NCBI RefSeq assembly: GCF_051401765.1
Contig: NW_027480422.1
Coordinates: 24,694,001-24,758,000 of the forward strand
Direction of reading: 5' to 3'
DNA: 64,000 bases
Source: Calliopsis andreniformis
Taxonomy: Eukaryota; Arthropoda; Insecta; Hymenoptera; Andrenidae
The notes under the pieces are model-generated. The model saw nothing but the letters and a program-made list of their open reading frames with translations. It was not told the origin of the DNA and ran no database searches. A program made the position numbers and the translations under genes. This document shows, in pieces, positions 12,686-26,300 of this stretch (position 1 is its first letter; every line of letters begins with the position of its first letter).

Positions 12686-13786
12686 TTATGCTTCTGGCGT
12701 TGACTTCTAAGGCCCTAGCTAGTCGATCTAGTGGAGCAACGCCCTAGGGTGAAGCCTAGGTTGCCCGGAACGTAGAAATGACAATCACCTTCACTCTGGT
12801 TGCAATTATTCCTGTTATACGATGGAAAAGCTGTTGTATACTTATTGTATTTTATGCTTCTGTCGTTGACTTCTGAGGCCCTAACTATTGGATCTGGTAG
12901 ACCAACGCCCTAGAGTGAAGCCTAGGTTGCCTGGAACGTGGAAATGACCTTCACGTTCACATTTGTTGAAATTATTCCCGTTATACGATGGAAATCTGTT
13001 GTATTTTTATTGTATTTTATGTTTCGGGCGTTGACTTCTAAGGCCCTAGCTATTCGACCTGGTGGAGCAACTCCCTTGAGCGAAGCCTAGGTTGCCCGGA
13101 ACGTAGAAATGACCTGTACTTTTACACTGGTTGCAACTATTCCTGTTATACGATGGAAAAACTGTTGTACTTATGTTGCATTTTATGCTTGTGGCGTCGA
13201 ATTCTAAGTCTAACTATTCGATCTGGTGGAGCAACGCCCTAGAGTGAAGCCTAGGTTGCCCGGAACGTCGAAATGACCGTTACTTTCACACTGTTTGCAA
13301 ATATACATTATATACGATGGAAAAGCTGTTGTATTTATATTGTATTTTATGCTTCTGGCGTTGACTTCTTAGGCCCTAACTATTTGATCTGGTGGAGCAC
13401 TGCCTTGTAGTGAAGCCTAGGCTGCCCGGAACGTAGAAATGACCTTTACTTTCACACTGCTTCCAAATATACATAATATACGATGGACAAGCTGTTGTAT
13501 CTATTTTGTATTTTATGCTTCTGGCATTGACTTCAAGGCCCTAACTATTCGATGTGGTGGAGCAACGCCCTAGAGTGAAGCCTAGGTTGCCCGGAACGTA
13601 GAAATGACCATATCTTTCACACTGTTTGCAATTATTGCTGTTATACGATTGAAAAACTGTTGTATTTATATTGTATTTTATGCTTCTGCCGTTGACTTCT
13701 AAGGTCCTAACTATTGGATCTGTTGGAGCAACGCCCTAGGGTGAAGCCTAGGTTGCCCGGAACGTAGAAATGACCATAACTTTCAC
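12686..13786 (+). repeat. 10-unit repeat, copy 3 (inside A2)
   Basis: Third copy of the repeat at 6220 and 7876, with the same -1, -2 and -1 short units near 12990, 13206 and 13533. It is nearly identical to copy 2. GAGCAAC here versus GAGCGAC at 7925 is one of the few differences. Confidence 0.88.
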
Positions 13787-13917
13787 ACTGGTTGCAATTA
13801 TTCTTGTTATACGATGGAAAAACTGTTGTATTTATTTTGTATTTTATGTCTCTGGCGTTGACTCCTAAGGCCGTAGCTATTCGATGTGGTGGAGCAACGC
13901 CCTAGAGTGAAGCCTAG

Positions 13918-15885
13918 GTTGCCCGGAACGTAGAAATGACCATACCTTTCACACTGGTTGCAATTATTCCTGTAATACGATGGAAATGCTGTTGTATTTG
14001 TATTGTATTTTATGCTTCTGGCGTAGACTTCTTAGGCCCAAACTATTCGATCTGGTGGAACGACGCCCTAGCGTGAAGCCTAGGTTGCCCGTATCGTAGA
14101 AATGACCATATATTTGACACTGGTTGGAATTATTCCTGTTATACAAGGGAAAAACTGTTGTATTTATATTGTATTTTATGCTCCTGGCGTTGACTTCTTA
14201 GGCCCTAACTATTCCATCTAGTGGAGCAACGCCCTAGAGTCAAGCCTAGGTTGCCCGGAATGCAGAAATGACTATCACTTTCACACTGGTGGCAATTATT
14301 CCTGTTATACGATGGAAAAACTTTTGTATTTATATTGTATTTTATGCTTCTGGCGTTGACTTCTAAGGTCCTAGCTATTGGATCTGGTGGAGCAACGCCC
14401 TAGAGTTAAGCCTAGGTTGCACGGAACGTAGAAATGACCATATCATTCACACTGCTTGCAATTATGCCCGTTATCCGATGGTAAAACTGTTGTATATTTA
14501 TTGTATTTTATGCGCCTGGAGTTGTATTCTAAGGCCCCAACTATTCGACCTGGTGGAGCAACGGCCTAGAGTGAAGTCTAGGTTGCACGGAACGTCGAAA
14601 TGCCCATTTCTTTCACACTGATTGTAATTATTCCAGTTATACGATGGAATAACTGCTCTATCTTTATTTTATTTTATGCTTCTGGCGTTGACTTCTAAGG
14701 CCCTAGCTATTCGATCTAGTGGAGCAACGCCCTAGGGTGAAGCCTATGTTTCCCGGAATGTACAAATGACCATCACTTTCACACTGGTTGCAATTATTCT
14801 TGTTATACGATGGAAAAACTGTTGTATTTATTTTGTATTTTATGACTCTGGCCTTGACTCCTAAGGCCGTAGCTATTCGATGTGGTGGAGCAACGCCCTA
14901 GAGTGAAGCCTAGGTTGCCCGGAACGTAGAAATGACCATACCTTTCACACTGGTTGCAATTATTCCTGTTATACGATGGAAATGCTGTTGTATTTGTATT
15001 GTATTTTATGCTTCTGGCGTAGACTTCTTAGGCCCAAACTATTCGATCTGGTGGAACGACGCCCTAGCGTGAAGCCTAGGTTGCCCGTATCGTAGAAATG
15101 ACCATATATTTGACACTGGTTGGAATTATTCCTGTTATACAAGGGAAAAACTGTTGTATTTATATTGTATTTTATGCTCCTGGCGTTGACTTCTTAGGCC
15201 CTAACTATTCCATCTAGTGGAGCAACGCCCTAGAGGCAAGCCTAGGTTGCCCGGAATGCAGAAATGACTATCACTTTCACACTGGTGGCAATTATTCCTG
15301 TTATACGACGGAAAAACTTTTGTATTTATATTGTATTTTATGCTTCTGGCGTTGACTTCTAAGGTCCTAGCCATTGGATCTGGTGGAGCAACGCCCTAGA
15401 GTTAAGCCTAGGTTGCCCGGCACGTAGAAATGACCATATCTTTCACACTGGTTGCAATTATGCCAGTTATACGATGGTAAAACTGTTGTATATTTATTGT
15501 ATTTTATGCGCCTGGAGTTGTTTTCTAAGGCCCCAACTATTCGACCTGGTGGAGCAACGGCCTAGAGTGAAGTCTAGGTTGCACGGAACGTAGAAATGCC
15601 CATTCCTTTCACACTGATTGTAATTATTCCAGTTATACGATGGAATAACTGCTCTATTTTTATTTTATTTTATGCTCCTGGCGTTGACTTCTAAGGCCCT
15701 GGCTATTCGATCTAGTGGAGCAACGTAATAGGGTGAAGCCTAGGTTGCCCGGAACGTAGAAATGACCGTTACTTTCACACTGTTTGCAAATATACATTAT
15801 ATACGATGGAAAAGCTGTTGTATTTATATTGTATTTTATGCTTCTCGCGTAGACTTCTTATGCCCTAACTATTCGATCTGGTGGA
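13918..15885 (+). repeat. 6-unit repeat pair of block A2
   Basis: Two tandem copies (13918-14913 and 14914-15885, offset 996) equivalent to 9440-11431 at offset 4478. The second copy again carries GCAACGTAATAGGGTG (15720). Both A blocks hold the pair, so the 6-unit duplication predates the duplication of block A. Confidence 0.86.
15573..15738 (+). repeat. Monomer subfamily: GTAATAGGGTG type
   Basis: Type example with TGATTGTAATTATTCCAG, GATGGAATAACTGCTC, TTTTATTTTATTTTATGC, GGCCCTGGC and GCAACGTAATAGGGTG, which replaces the usual GCCCTAGAGTG. Seen near 11246, 12408, 15724, 16222, 18877, 20372, 24022, 38609, 42101, 44591 and 47578, that is only in the HOR-rich part of the window. Confidence 0.87.
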
Positions 15886-17569
15886 ACGACGCCCTAGAGT
15901 GAAGCCTAGGTTGCTCGTACCGTAGAAATGACCATATATTTCACACTGGTTGCAATTATTCCTGTTGTACAAGGGAAAAACTGTTGTATTTATATTGTTT
16001 TTTATGCTCCTGGCGTTGACTTCTTAGGCCCTAACTATTCGATCTGGTGGAGCAACGCCCTAGAGTGAAGCCTAGGTTGCCCGGAATGTACAAATGACCA
16101 TTCCTTTCACACTGATTGTAATTATTCCAGTTATACGATGGAATAACTGCTCTATTTTTATTTTATTTTATGCTCCTGGCGTTGACTTCTAAGGCCCTGG
16201 CTATTCGATCTAGTGGAGCAACGTAATAGGGTGAAGCCTAGGTTGCCCGGAACGTAGAAATGACCGTTACTTTCACACTGTTTGCAAATATACATTATAT
16301 ACGATGGAAAAACTGTTGCATTTATATTGTTTTTTATAGTTATGGCGTTGACTTCTAAAGCCGTAGCTGTTCGATGTGGTGGAGCAATGCCCTAGAGTGA
16401 AGCCTAGGATGCCCGCAACGTAGAAATGACCATATCTTTCGCACGTTTGAAATTATTCCTGTTATACGATTGAAAAACTGTTGTATTTATATTGTATTTT
16501 ATGCTTCTGGCGTTGACTTCTAAGGTCCTAACTATTGGATCTGCTGGAGCAACGCCCTAGGGTGAAGCCTAGGTTGCCCGGAACGTAGAAATGACCATAA
16601 CTTTCACACTGGTTGCAATTATTCTTGTTATACGATGGAAAAACTGTTGTATTTATTTTGTATTTTATGCCTCTGGCGTTGACTCCTAAGGCCCTAACTA
16701 TTCGATGTGGTGGAGCAACGCCCTAGAGTGAAGCTTAGGTAGCCCGGAGCGTAGAAATGACAATCACTTTCACACTGGTTGCAATTATTCTTGTTATACG
16801 ATGGAAAAACTGCTGTATTGATTCTGTATTTTATGCCTCTGGCGTTGACTCCTAAGGCCGCAGCTATTCGATGTGGTGGAGCAACGACCTAGGGTGAAGC
16901 CTAGGTTGCCCGGAACGTAGAAATGACCATAACTTTCACACTGGTTGCAATTATTCTTGTTATACGATGGAAAAACTGTTGTATTTATTTTGTATTTTAT
17001 GCCTCTGGCGTTGACTCCTAAGGCCCTAACTATTCGATGTGGTGGAGCAACGCCCTAGAGTGAAGCTTAGGTAGCCCGGAGCGTAGAAATGACAATCACT
17101 TTCACACTGGTTGCAATTATACTTGTTATACGATGGAAAAACTGCTGTATTGATTCTGTATTTTATGCCTCTGGCGTTGACTCCTAAGGCCGCAGCTATT
17201 CGATGTGGTGGAGCAACGACCTAGGGTGAAGCCTAGGTTGCCCGGAACGCAGAAAAGACCATGCCTTTCACACTGGTTGCAATGATTCCTGTTATACGAT
17301 GGAAAAACTGTTGTATTTATATTATATTTTATGCTTCAGGCGTTGACTTCTAAGGCAGTAGCTATTCGATGTGGTGGAGCGACGCCCTAGAGTGGAGCCT
17401 AGGTTGCCCGGAAAGTAGAAATGACCATCACTTCCACACTGTTTGCAATTATTCATTTTATACAATGGAAAAACTGTTGTATTTATATTGTTTTTTATAG
17501 TTATGGCGTTGACTTCTAAGGCCGTAGCTATTCGATGTGGTGGAGCAATGCCCTAGAGTGAAGCCTAGA
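15886..17569 (+). repeat. Linking zone with a 2-unit tandem duplication
   Basis: About ten units. 16576-16907 and 16908-17239 are near-identical 332-bp copies: a TTTATTTTGTATTTTATG unit followed by an AAGCTTAGGTAGCCCGGAGC unit with GCTGTATTGATTCTG. The unit at 16442 has the CACACG 1-bp deletion variant GCACGTTTGAAATT, shared with block B at 20591 and 24241. 16082-16700 resembles 20231-20850 at offset 4149 (25 units minus 1). Confidence 0.82.
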
Positions 17570-19063
17570 ATGCCCGCAACGTAGAAATGACCATATCTTT
17601 CACACTGTTTGCAATTATTCCTGTTATACGATTGAAAAACTGTTGTATTTATATTGTATTTTATGCTCCTGGCGTTGACTTCTAAGGTCCTAACTATTGG
17701 ATCTGTTGGAGCAACGCCCTAGGGTGAAGCCAAGGTTGTCCGGAACGAAGAAATGACCATAACATTCACACTGGCTGCAATTATTCTTGTTATACGATGG
17801 AAAAACTGTTGTATTTATTTTGTATTTTATGCCTCTGGCGTTGACTCCTAAGGCCGTAGCTATTGGATGTGGTGGAGCAACGCCCTAGAGTGAAGCTTAG
17901 GTTGCCCGTAGCGTAGAAATGACCATGTCTTTCACACTGGTTGCAATTATTCCTGTTATACTATGGAAAAACTGTTCTACTTATATTGTATTTTATGCTT
18001 CTTGCGTTGACTTCTTAGGCCCTAACTATTCGATCTGGTGGAGCAACGCCATAGAGTGAAACCTAGGTTGCCCGGAATGTAGAAATGACCATACCATTCA
18101 CACTGGTTGCAATTATTCCTGTAATACGATGGAAAAGCTGTTGTATTTGTATTGTATTTTATGCTTCTGGCGTAGACTTCTTAGGCCCTAACTATTCGAT
18201 CTGGAGGAACGACGCCCTAGAGTGAAGCCTAGGTTGCCCGTATCGTAGAAATGACCATATATTTCACACTGGTTGCAATTATTCTTGTTATACGATGGAA
18301 AAACTGTTGTATTTATTTTGTATTTTATGCCTCTGGCGTTGACTCCTAAGGCCCTAACTATTCGATGTGGTGGAGCAACACCCTAGAGTGAAGCTTAGGT
18401 TGCCCGGAATGAACAAATGACCATCACTTTCACACTGGTTGCAATTATTCTTGTTATACGATGGAAAAATTGTTGTATTTATTTTGTATTTTATGACTCT
18501 GGCCTTGACTCCTAAGGCCGTAGCTATTCGATGTGGTGGAGCAACGACCTAGAGTGAAGCCTATGTTTCCCGGAACGTAGAAATGACCATACCTTTTACA
18601 CTGGTTGCAATTATTTCTGTTATACAAGGGAAAAACTGTTGTATTTATGTTGTATTTTATGCTTCTGGCGTTGACTTCCTGGGCCCTAACTATTCTATCT
18701 GGAGGAGCAACGCCCTAGAGTGAAGCCTAGGTTGCGCGGAACGTAGAAATGCCCATTCCTTTCACACTGATTGTAATTGTTCCAGTTATACGATGGAATA
18801 ACTGCTCTATTTTTATTTTATTTTATGCTCCTGGCGTTGACTTCTAAGGCCCTGGCTATTCGATCTAGTGGAGCAACGTAATAGGGTGAGGCCTAGGTTG
18901 CCCGGAACGTAGAAATGACCGTTACTTTCACACTGTTTGCAAATATACATTATATACGATGGAAAAACTGTTGCATTTATATTGTTTTTTATAGTTATGG
19001 CGTTGACTTCTAAAGCCGTAGCTGTTCGATGTGGTGGAGCAATGCCCTAGAGTGAAGCCTAGG
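17570..19063 (+). repeat. 9-unit repeat E, copy 1
   Basis: A 1494-bp (9 x 166) unit repeated directly at 19064-20557. Shared rare variants are GTCCGGAACGAAGAAATG, TATACTATGGAAAAAC, GGAATGAACAAATGACC and GGCCTTGACTCC. I saw only a handful of differences in the stretches compared, for example GGCTGCAATT at 17774 versus GGCTGGAATT in copy 2. Confidence 0.9.
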
Positions 19064-20557
19064 ATGCCCGCAACGTAGAAATGACCATATCTTTCACACT
19101 GTTTGCAATTATTCCTGTTATACGATTGAAAAACTGTTGTATTTATATTGTATTTTATGCTCCTGGCGTTGACTTCTAAGGTCCTAACTATTGGATCTGT
19201 TGGAGCAACGCCCTAGGGTGAAGCCAAGGTTGTCCGGAACGAAGAAATGACCATAACATTCACACTGGCTGGAATTATTCTTGTTATACGATGGAAAAAC
19301 TGTTGTATTTATTTTGTATTTTATGCCTCTGGCGTTGACTCCTAAGGCCGTAGCTATTGGATGTGGTGGAGCAACGCCCTAGAGTGAAGCTTAGGTTGCC
19401 CGTAGCGTAGAAATGACCATGTCTTTCACACTGGTTGCAATTATTCCTGTTATACTATGGAAAAACTGTTCTACTTATATTGTATTTTATGCTTCTTGCG
19501 TTGACTTCTTAGGCCCTAACTATTCGATCTGGTGGAGCAACGCCCTAGAGTGAAACCTAGGTTGCCCGGAACGTAGAAATGACCATACCATTCACACTGG
19601 TTGCAATTATTCCTGTAATACGATGGAAAAGCTGTTGTATTTGTATTGTATTTTATGCTTCTGGCGTAGACTTCTTAGGCCCTAACTATTCGATCTGGAG
19701 GAACGACGCCCTAGAGTGAAGCCTAGGTTGCCCGTATCGTAGAAATGACCATATATTTCACACTGGTTGCAATTATTCTTGTTATACGATGGAAAAACTG
19801 TTGTATTTATTTTGTATTTTATGCCTCTGGCGTTGACTCCTAAGGCCCTAACTATTCGATGTGGTGGAGCAACACCCTAGAGTGAAGCTTAGGTTGCCCG
19901 GAATGAACAAATGACCATCACTTTCACACTGGTTGCAATTATTCTTGTTATACGATGGAAAAATTGTTGTATTTATTTTGTATTTTATGACTCTGGCCTT
20001 GACTCCTAAGGCCGTAGCTATTCGATGTGGTGGAGCAACGACCTAGAGTGAAGCCTATGTTTCCCGGAACGTAGAAATGACCATACCTTTTACACTGGTT
20101 GCAATTATTTCTGTTATACAAGGGAAAAACTGTTGTATTTATGTTGTATTTTATGCTTCTGGCGTTGACTTCCTGGGCCCTAACTATTCTATCTGGAGGA
20201 GCAACGCCCTAGAGTGAAGCCTAGGTTGCGCGGAACGTAGAAATGCCCATTCCTTTCACACTGATTGTAATTATTCCAGTTATACGATGGAATAACTGCT
20301 CTATCTTTATTTTATTTTATGCTCCTGGCGTTGACTTCTAAGGCCCTGGCTATTCGATCTAGTGGAGCAACGTAATAGGGTGAGGCCTAGGTTGCCCGGA
20401 ACGTAGAAATGACCGTTACTTTCACACTGTTTGCAAATATACATTATATACGATGGAAAAACTGTTGCATTTATATTGTTTTTTATAGTTATGGCGTTGA
20501 CTTCTAAAGCCGTAGCTGTTCGATGTGGTGGAGCAATGCCCTAGAGTGAAGCCTAGG
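19064..20557 (+). repeat. 9-unit repeat E, copy 2
   Basis: Tandem copy of 17570-19063. Its right half (19731-20557) is also the left part of block B1, so the B expansion was built on a sequence already duplicated as E. Confidence 0.9.
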
Positions 20558-23380
20558 ATGCCCGCAACGTAGAAATGACCATATCTTTCACACGTTTGAA
20601 ATTATTCCTGTTATACGATTGAAAAACTGTTGTATTTATATTGTATTTTATGCTTCTGGCGTTGACTTCTAAGGTCCTAACTATTGGATCTGCTGGAGCA
20701 ACGCCCTAGGGTGAAGCCTAGGTTGCCCGGAACGTAGAAATGACCATAACTTTCACACTGGTTGCAATTATTCTTGTTATACGATGGAAAAACTGTTGTA
20801 TTTATTTTGTATTTTATGCCTATGGCGTTGACTCCTAAGGCCGCAGCTATTCGATGTGGTGGAGCAACGACCTAGGGTGAAGCCTAGGTTGCCCGGAACG
20901 CAGAATAGACCATGCCTTTCACACTGGTTGCAATGATTCCTGTTATACGATGGAAAAACTGTTGTATTTATATTATATTTTATGCTTCAGGCGTTGACTT
21001 CTAAGGCAGTAGCTATTCGATGTGGTGGAGCAACGCCCTAGAGTGGAGCCTAGGTTGCCCGAAAAGTAGAAATGACCATCACTTCCACACTGTTTGCAAT
21101 TATTCATTTTATACAATGGAAAAACTGTTGTATTTATATTGTTTTTTATAGTTATGGCGTTGACTTCTAAGGCCGTAGCTATTCGATGTGGTGGAGCAAT
21201 GCCCGAGAGTGAAGCCTAGAATGCCCGCAACGTAGAAATGACCATATCTTTCACACTGGTTGCAATTATTCCTGTTATACTATGGAAAAACTGTTCTACT
21301 TATATTGTATTTTATGCTTCTTGCGTTGACTTCTTAGGCCCTAACTATTCGATCTGGTGGAGCAACGCCCTAGAGTGAAACCTAGGTTGCCCGGAACGTA
21401 GAAATGACCATACCATTCACACTGGTTGCAATTATTCCTGTAATACGATGGAAAAGCTGTTGTATTTGTATTGTATTTTATGCTTCTGGCGTAGACTTCT
21501 TAGGCCCTAACTATTCGATCTGGTGGAACGACGCCCTAGAGTGAAGCCTAGGTTGCTCGTACCGTAGAAATGACCATATATTTCACACTGGTTGCAATTA
21601 TTCCTGTTATACAGGAGAAAAACTGTTGTATTTATATTGTTTTTTATGCTCCTGGCGTTGACTTCTTAGGCCCTAACTATTCGATCTGGTGGATCAACGC
21701 CCTAGAGTGAAGCCTAGGTTGCCCGGAATGTACAAATGACCATCACTTTCACACTGGTTGCAATTATTCTTGTTATACGATGGAAAAACTATTGTAGTTA
21801 TTTTGTATTTTATGCCACTGGCCTTGACTCCTAAGGCCGTAGCTATTCGATGTGGTGGAGCAACGACCTAGAGTGAAGCCTAGGCTGCCCGGAAAGTAGA
21901 AATGACCATTACTTCCACACTGTTTGCAATTATTCATTTTATACAATGGAAAAACTGTTGCATTTATATTGTTTTTTATAGTTATGGCGTTGACTTCTAA
22001 AGCCGTAGCTGTTCGATGTGGTGGAGCAATGCCCTAGAGTCAAGCCTAGGAAGCCCGCAACGTAGAAATGACCATATCTTTCACACTGTTTGAAATTATT
22101 CCTGTTATACGATCGAAAAACTGTTGTATTTATATTGTATTTTATGCTTCTGGCGTTGACTTCTAAGGTCCTAACTATTGGATCTGTTGGAGCAACGCCC
22201 TAGAGTGAAGCCTAGGTTGCCCGGAACGTGGAAATGACCCTCACGTTCACATTTGTTGAAATTATTCCCGTTATACGATGGAAATCTGCTGTATTTTTAT
22301 TGTATTTTATGTTTCGGGCGTTGACTTCTAAGGCCCTAGCTATTCGATCTGGTGCAGCACTGCATTCTAGTGAAGGCTAGGTTGCCCGGAACGCAGAAAA
22401 GACCATGCCTTTCACACTGGTTGCAATGATTCCTGTTATACGATGGAAAAACTGTTGTATTTATATTATATTTTATGCTTCAGGCGTTGACTTATAAGGC
22501 AGTAGCTATTCGATGTGGTGGAGCAACGCCCTAGAGTGAAGCCTAGGTTGCCCGGAAAGTAGAAATGACCATCACTTCCACACTGTTTGCAATTATTCAT
22601 TTTATACAATGGAAAAACTGTTGTATTTATATTGTTTTTTATAGTTATGGCGTTGACTTCTAAGGCCGTAGCTATTCGATGTGGTGGAGCAATGCCCTAG
22701 AGTGAAGCCTAGAATGCCCGCAACGTAGAAATGACCATATCTTTCACACTGTTTGCAATTATTCCTGTTATACGATTGAAAAACTCTTGTATTTATATTG
22801 TATTTTATGCTCCTGGCGTTGACTTCTAAGGTCCTATCTATTGGATCTGTTGGAGCAACGCCCTAGGGTGAAGCCAAGGTTGTCCGGAACGTAGAAATGA
22901 CCATAACTTTCACACTGGTTGCAATTATTCTTGTTATACGATGGAAAAACTGTTGTATTTATTTTGTATTTTATGCCTCTGGCGTTGACTCCTAAGGCCG
23001 TAGCTATTCGATGTGGTGGAGCAACGCCCTAGAGTGAAGCTTAGGTTGCCCGTAGCGTAGAAATGACCATGTCTTTGACACTGGTTGCAATTATTCCTGT
23101 TATACGATGGAAAAACTGTTGTATTTATATTGTATTTTATGCTTCTGGCGTTGACTTCTTCGGCCCTAACTTTTCGATGTGGTGGAGCAACGACCTAGAG
23201 TGAAGCCTATGTTTCCCGGAACGTAGAAATGACCATACCTTTCACACTGGTTGCAATTATTCCTGTAATACGATGGAAAAGCTGTTGTATTTGTATTGTA
23301 TTTTATGCTTCTGGCGTAGACTTCTTAGGCCCTAACTATTCGATGTGGTGGAGCAACGACCTAGAGTGAAGCCTAGGTTG
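19731..23380 (+). repeat. Block B, copy B1 (22 units, 3650 bp)
   Basis: Starts at CCCGTATCGTAG and repeats from 23381. The offset is 3650 (22 x 166 minus 2) up to about 21250, then 3982 (24 x 166 minus 2): B1 lacks two units that B2 has at about 24900-25232. The minus 2 comes from the CACACG unit (20591) and the GGAAATCTG unit (22285). Confidence 0.93.
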
Positions 23381-26300
23381 CCCGTATCGTAGAAATGACC
23401 ATATATTTCACACTGGTTGCAATTATTCTTGTTATACGATGGAAAAACTGTTGTATTTATTTTGTATTTTATGCCTCTGGCGTTGACTCCTAAGGCCCTA
23501 ACTATTCGATGTGGTGGAGCAACACCCTAGAGTGAAGCTTAGGTTGCCCGGAATGAACAAATGACCATCACTTTCACACTGGTTGCAATTATTCTTGTTA
23601 TACGATGGAAAAATTGTTGTATTTATTTTGTATTTTATGACTCTGGCCTTGACTCCTAAGGCCGTAGCTATTCGATGTGGTGGAGCAACGACCTAGAGTG
23701 AAGCCTATGTTTCCCGGAACGTAGAAATGACCATACCTTTTACACTGGTTGCAATTATTTCTGTTATACAAGGGAAAAACTGTTGTATTTATGTTGTATT
23801 TTATGCTTCTGGCGTTGACTTCCTGGGCCCTAACTATTCTATCTGGAGGAGCAACGCCCTAGAGTGAAGCCTAGGTTGCGCGGAACGTAGAAATGCCCAT
23901 TCCTTTCACACTGATTGTAATTGTTCCAGTTATACGATGGAATAACTGCTCTATTTTTATTTTATTTTATGCTCCTGGCGTTGACTTCTAAGGCCCTGGC
24001 TATTCGATCTAGTGGAGCAACGTAATAGGGTGAGGCCTAGGTTGCCCGGAACGTAGAAATGACCGTTACTTTCACACTGTTTGCAAATATACATTATATA
24101 CGATGGAAAAACTGTTGCATTTATATTGTTTTTTATAGTTATGGCGTTGACTTCTAAAGCCGTAGCTGTTCGATGTGGTGGAGCAATGCCCTAGAGTGAA
24201 GCCTAGGATGCCCGCAACGTAGAAATGACCATATCTTTCACACGTTTGAAATTATTCCTGTTATACGATTGAAAAACTGTTGTATTTATATTGTATTTTA
24301 TGCTTCTGGCGTTGACTTCTAAGGTCCTAACTATTGGATCTGCTGGAGCAACGCCCTAGGGTGAAGCCTAGGTTGCCCGGAACGTAGAAATGACCATAAC
24401 TTTCACACTGGTTGCAATTATTCTTGTTATACGATGGAAAAACTGTTGTATTTATTTTGTATTTTATGCCTATGGCGTTGACTCCTAAGGCCGCAGCTAT
24501 TCGATGTGGTGGAGCAACGACCTAGGGTGAAGCCTAGGTTGCCCGGAACGCAGAATAGACCATGCCTTTCACACTGGTTGCAATGATTCCTGTTATACGA
24601 TGGAAAAACTGTTGTATTTATATTATATTTTATGCTTCAGGCGTTGACTTCTAAGGCAGTAGCTATTCGATGTGGTGGAGCAACGCCCTAGAGTGGAGCC
24701 TAGGTTGCCCGAAAAGTAGAAATGACCATCACTTCCACACTGTTTGCAATTATTCATTTTATACAATGGAAAAACTGTTGTATTTATATTGTTTTTTATA
24801 GTTATGGCGTTGACTTCTAAGGCCGTAGCTATTCGATGTGGTGGAGCAATGCCCGAGAGTGAAGCCTAGAATGCCCGCAACGTAGAAATGACCATATCTT
24901 TCACACTGTTTGCAATTATTCCTGTTATACGATTGAAAAACTGTTGTATTTATATTGTATTTTATGCTCCTGGCGTTGACTTCTAAGGTCCTAACTATTG
25001 GATCTGTTGGAGCAACGCCCTAGGGTGAAGCCAAGGTTGTCCGGAACGAAGAAATGACCATAACATTCACACTGGTTGCAATTATTCTTGTTATACGATG
25101 GAAAAACTGTTGTATTTATTTTGTATTTTATGCCTCTGGCGTTGACTCCTAAGGCCGTAGCTATTCGATGTGGTGGAGCAACGCCCTAGAGTGAAGCTTA
25201 GGTTGCCCGTAGCGTAGAAATGACCATGTCTTTCACACTGGTTGCAATTATTCCTGTTATACTATGGAAAAACTGTTCTACTTATATTGTATTTTATGCT
25301 TCTTGCGTTGACTTCTTAGGCCCTAACTATTCGATCTGGTGGAGCAACGCCCTAGAGTGAAACCTAGGTTGCCCGGAACGTAGAAATGACCATACCATTC
25401 ACACTGGTTGCAATTATTCCTGTAATACGATGGAAAAGCTGTTGTATTTGTATTGTATTTTATGCTTCTGGCGTAGACTTCTTAGGCCCTAACTATTCGA
25501 TCTGGTGGAACGACGCCCTAGAGTGAAGCCTAGGTTGCTCGTACCGTAGAAATGACCATATATTTCACACTGGTTGCAATTATTCCTGTTATACAGGAGA
25601 AAAACTGTTGTATTTATATTGTTTTTTATGCTCCTGGCGTTGACTTCTTAGGCCCTAACTATTCGATCTGGTGGATCAACGCCCTAGAGTGAAGCCTAGG
25701 TTGCCCGGAATGTACAAATGACCATCACTTTCACACTGGTAGCAATTATTCTTGTTATACGATGGAAAAACTATTGTAGTTATTTTGTATTTTATGCCAC
25801 TGGCCTTGACTCCTAAGGCCGTAGCTATTCGATGTGGTGGAGCAACGACCTAGAGTGAAGCCTAGGCTGCCCGGAAAGTAGAAATGACCATTACTTCCAC
25901 ACTGTTTGCAATTATTCATTTTATACAATGGAAAAACTGTTGCATTTATATTGTTTTTTATAGTTATGGCGTTGACTTCTAAAGCCGTAGCTGTTCGATG
26001 TGGTGGAGCAATGCCCTAGAGTCAAGCCTAGGAAGCCCGCAACGTAGAAATGACCATATCTTTCACACTGTTTGAAATTATTCCTGTTATACGATCGAAA
26101 AACTGTTGTATTTATATTGTATTTTATGCTTCTGGCGTTGACTTCTAAGGTCCTAACTATTGGATCTGTTGGAGCAACGCCCTAGAGTGAAGCCTAGGTT
26201 GCCCGGAACGTGGAAATGACCCTCACGTTCACATTTGTTGAAATTATTCCCGTTATACGATGGAAATCTGCTGTATTTTTATTGTATTTTATGTTTCGGG

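Larger units (their letters stand above)
12486..15885 (+). repeat. Block A, copy A2
   Basis: Second copy of block A, shorter by 332 bp (two units) than A1 because the A1 units at about 9110-9440 are absent. The junction lies near 13910 and is in register with the monomer. It includes copy 3 of the 10-unit repeat and two copies of the 6-unit repeat (13918 and 14914). Confidence 0.9.
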
